From: Dallia pectoralis
Taxonomy: Eukaryota; Chordata; Actinopteri; Esociformes; Umbridae
Length of the DNA: 64,000 nt
Direction: 5' to 3'
NCBI GenBank assembly: GCA_029465975.1
Contig: CM055739.1
Span: 7,544,012 to 7,608,011, forward strand
In this document: in pieces, positions 63,045-64,000 of the stretch
How positions within the stretch are numbered: the stretch's first letter is position 1
How the letters are laid out: each line of letters begins with the position of its first letter
Notes under the pieces: generated by a model
Databases searched by the model: none
What the model saw: only the letters and a program-made list of their open reading frames with translations
What the model was told of the DNA's origin: nothing
Made by a program: the position numbers and the translations under genes

Positions 63045-63590
63045 TGTTTTGATTAGATTAGATTCAACTTTATTGTCAGTGGACAGTACAAGTACAGTAC
63101 AACAAAATGCAGTTTGCATCCTACCAAAAGTGCAAAAGAGCAGTGCAAAAAGATATGGAGTACAGTGTGATGATGTGCAATTGACATGGATGAGAAAATG
63201 TGCAGGTATTCAGTTCAACAATGTAGCAAATTGCAAATGTGCAGAGGGCAACACCAGCGGAGAACATCAGCAAAAGTGGTAAAGAGATAGTACAAACAGA
63301 AAGCATTGTGCAAAAGGCAAATATATAAAAATAGGCCTATCAGTGTGCAGGGCAACAGTTAGCAAGAGGAGTACATCAGTACATTGTGCAAATAGGAGGT
63401 AAAATAAACAAGTAGCAGTGTCAGTGTAAGGTCACCGAAGGGTTTCAGAGTTCAGCAGGTTAACAGCAGTAGGGAAAACTGTTCCTAAGCCTGCTGGTGC
63501 CGGTGAGTAGAGATCTTTAACGATTGCCTGATGGCAGGGGGGTAAAACAGTTTATGGCTCGGGTGTGAGGGGTCCTTAATTACGCCACGC
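63045..63590. mobile_element. Teleost interspersed repeat
   Basis: TTCAACTTTATTGTCAGTGG, GTACAACAAAATGCAGTTTG and further on AACTGTTCCTAAGCCTGCTG with CTGATGGCAGG are, from memory, segments of a dispersed fish repeat family. It directly precedes the transposase fragment. Confidence 0.55.
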
Positions 63591-63621
63591 TGGTCTGAAA
63601 AATGAATGGTTGCTATTAGAA

Positions 63622-64000
63622 TATTGCCAAGACCCTGAAACTGAGCTGCAGCACGGTGGCCAAGACCATACAGCGGTTTAACAGGACAGGTTCCACTCCG
63701 AACAGGCCTCGCCATGGTCGACCAAAGAAGTTGAGTGCACCTGCTCAGCGTCATATCCAGAGATTGTCTTTGGGAAACAGACGTATGAGTGCTGCCAGCA
63801 TTGCTGCAGATGTTGAAGGGGTGAGGAGTCACCCTGTCAGTGCTCAGAACATACGGCGCACACTACATCAAATTGGTCTCCATGGCTGTCGTTCCAGAAG
63901 GAAGCCTCTTCTAAAGATGCTGCACAAGAAATTCTGCAAACAGTTTGCTGAAGACAAGCAGACTAAGGACATGGATTACTGGAACCACGTCCTGTGGTCG
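63622..64000 (+). CDS. Tc1-like transposase, 5' truncated, runs off the window
   Basis: About 126 codons are open to the right edge: NRTGSTPNRPRHGRPKKLSA (helix-turn-helix linker with GRPKK), RMSAASIAADVEGV, RRTLHQIGLHGCRSRRKPLL, then DMDYWNHVLWS just before the expected first catalytic Asp, which lies outside the window. A stop codon (TAG) directly precedes 63622 and the N-terminal helices are missing, so the copy is 5' defective here. Tc1/mariner elements move by cut-and-paste at TA sites; no terminal inverted repeat is visible on this side. Confidence 0.85.

Overview
The window is nuclear DNA of a bony fish. Genes are split by GT-AG introns, and two vertebrate cell-surface genes can be rebuilt exon by exon on the minus strand. 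The interspersed repeats (Tc1-type transposase pieces, a hAT-type MITE, LINE tails, an LTR) are of kinds I recall as common in teleosts. I cannot name the species.

Right part (33.8-58.6 kb, minus strand): one apparently intact Caspr/contactin-associated-protein gene, called cntnap5-like. Twenty-three coding exons join in a single frame to about 1381 residues. The domain order is signal peptide, F5/8C discoidin, LamG1, LamG2, EGF1, fibrinogen-like, LamG3, EGF2, LamG4, transmembrane segment and a cytoplasmic tail ending in a PDZ-ligand-type -EYYI. The tail is about twice the mammalian length because the last exon carries an in-frame 24-bp minisatellite (8 x 8 residues).

Left part (7.9-19.7 kb, minus strand): a small glycophorin-C-like gene (gypc) that can be assembled from six coding exons to about 150 residues. 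It has no signal peptide, a Ser/Thr-rich ectodomain, one transmembrane segment and a protein-4.1-type KGTY motif. Its second exon (42 bp) lies in a ~780-bp block present twice. In mammals GYPC lies downstream of CNTNAP5 in the same orientation, and that order holds here, which supports both names.

The striking property of the window is minisatellites. At least fourteen different tandem arrays with units of 15-90 bp occupy gypc's upstream flank, the intergenic space and several cntnap5 introns. Some interact with gene structure. A 34-bp array in intron 7 is built from the end of exon 7 plus its splice donor. Another 34-bp array starts a few bases inside the donor of exon 12. An ~18-bp array 190 bp upstream of the gypc start codon carries a GATA-plus-Myb-like motif in nearly every unit. 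Long open frames through these arrays are by-products of periodicity, not genes.

Other content: a solo LTR with perfect 5-bp target duplication (30.7-31.2 kb), a probable second solo LTR (46.6-46.9 kb), a LINE 3' end inside a satellite, decayed Tc1 copies, and a 5'-truncated but open Tc1-like transposase running off the right edge. The stretches 0-7.9, 23.9-30.7, 31.2-33.8 and 58.7-63 kb hold no gene I can recognise.
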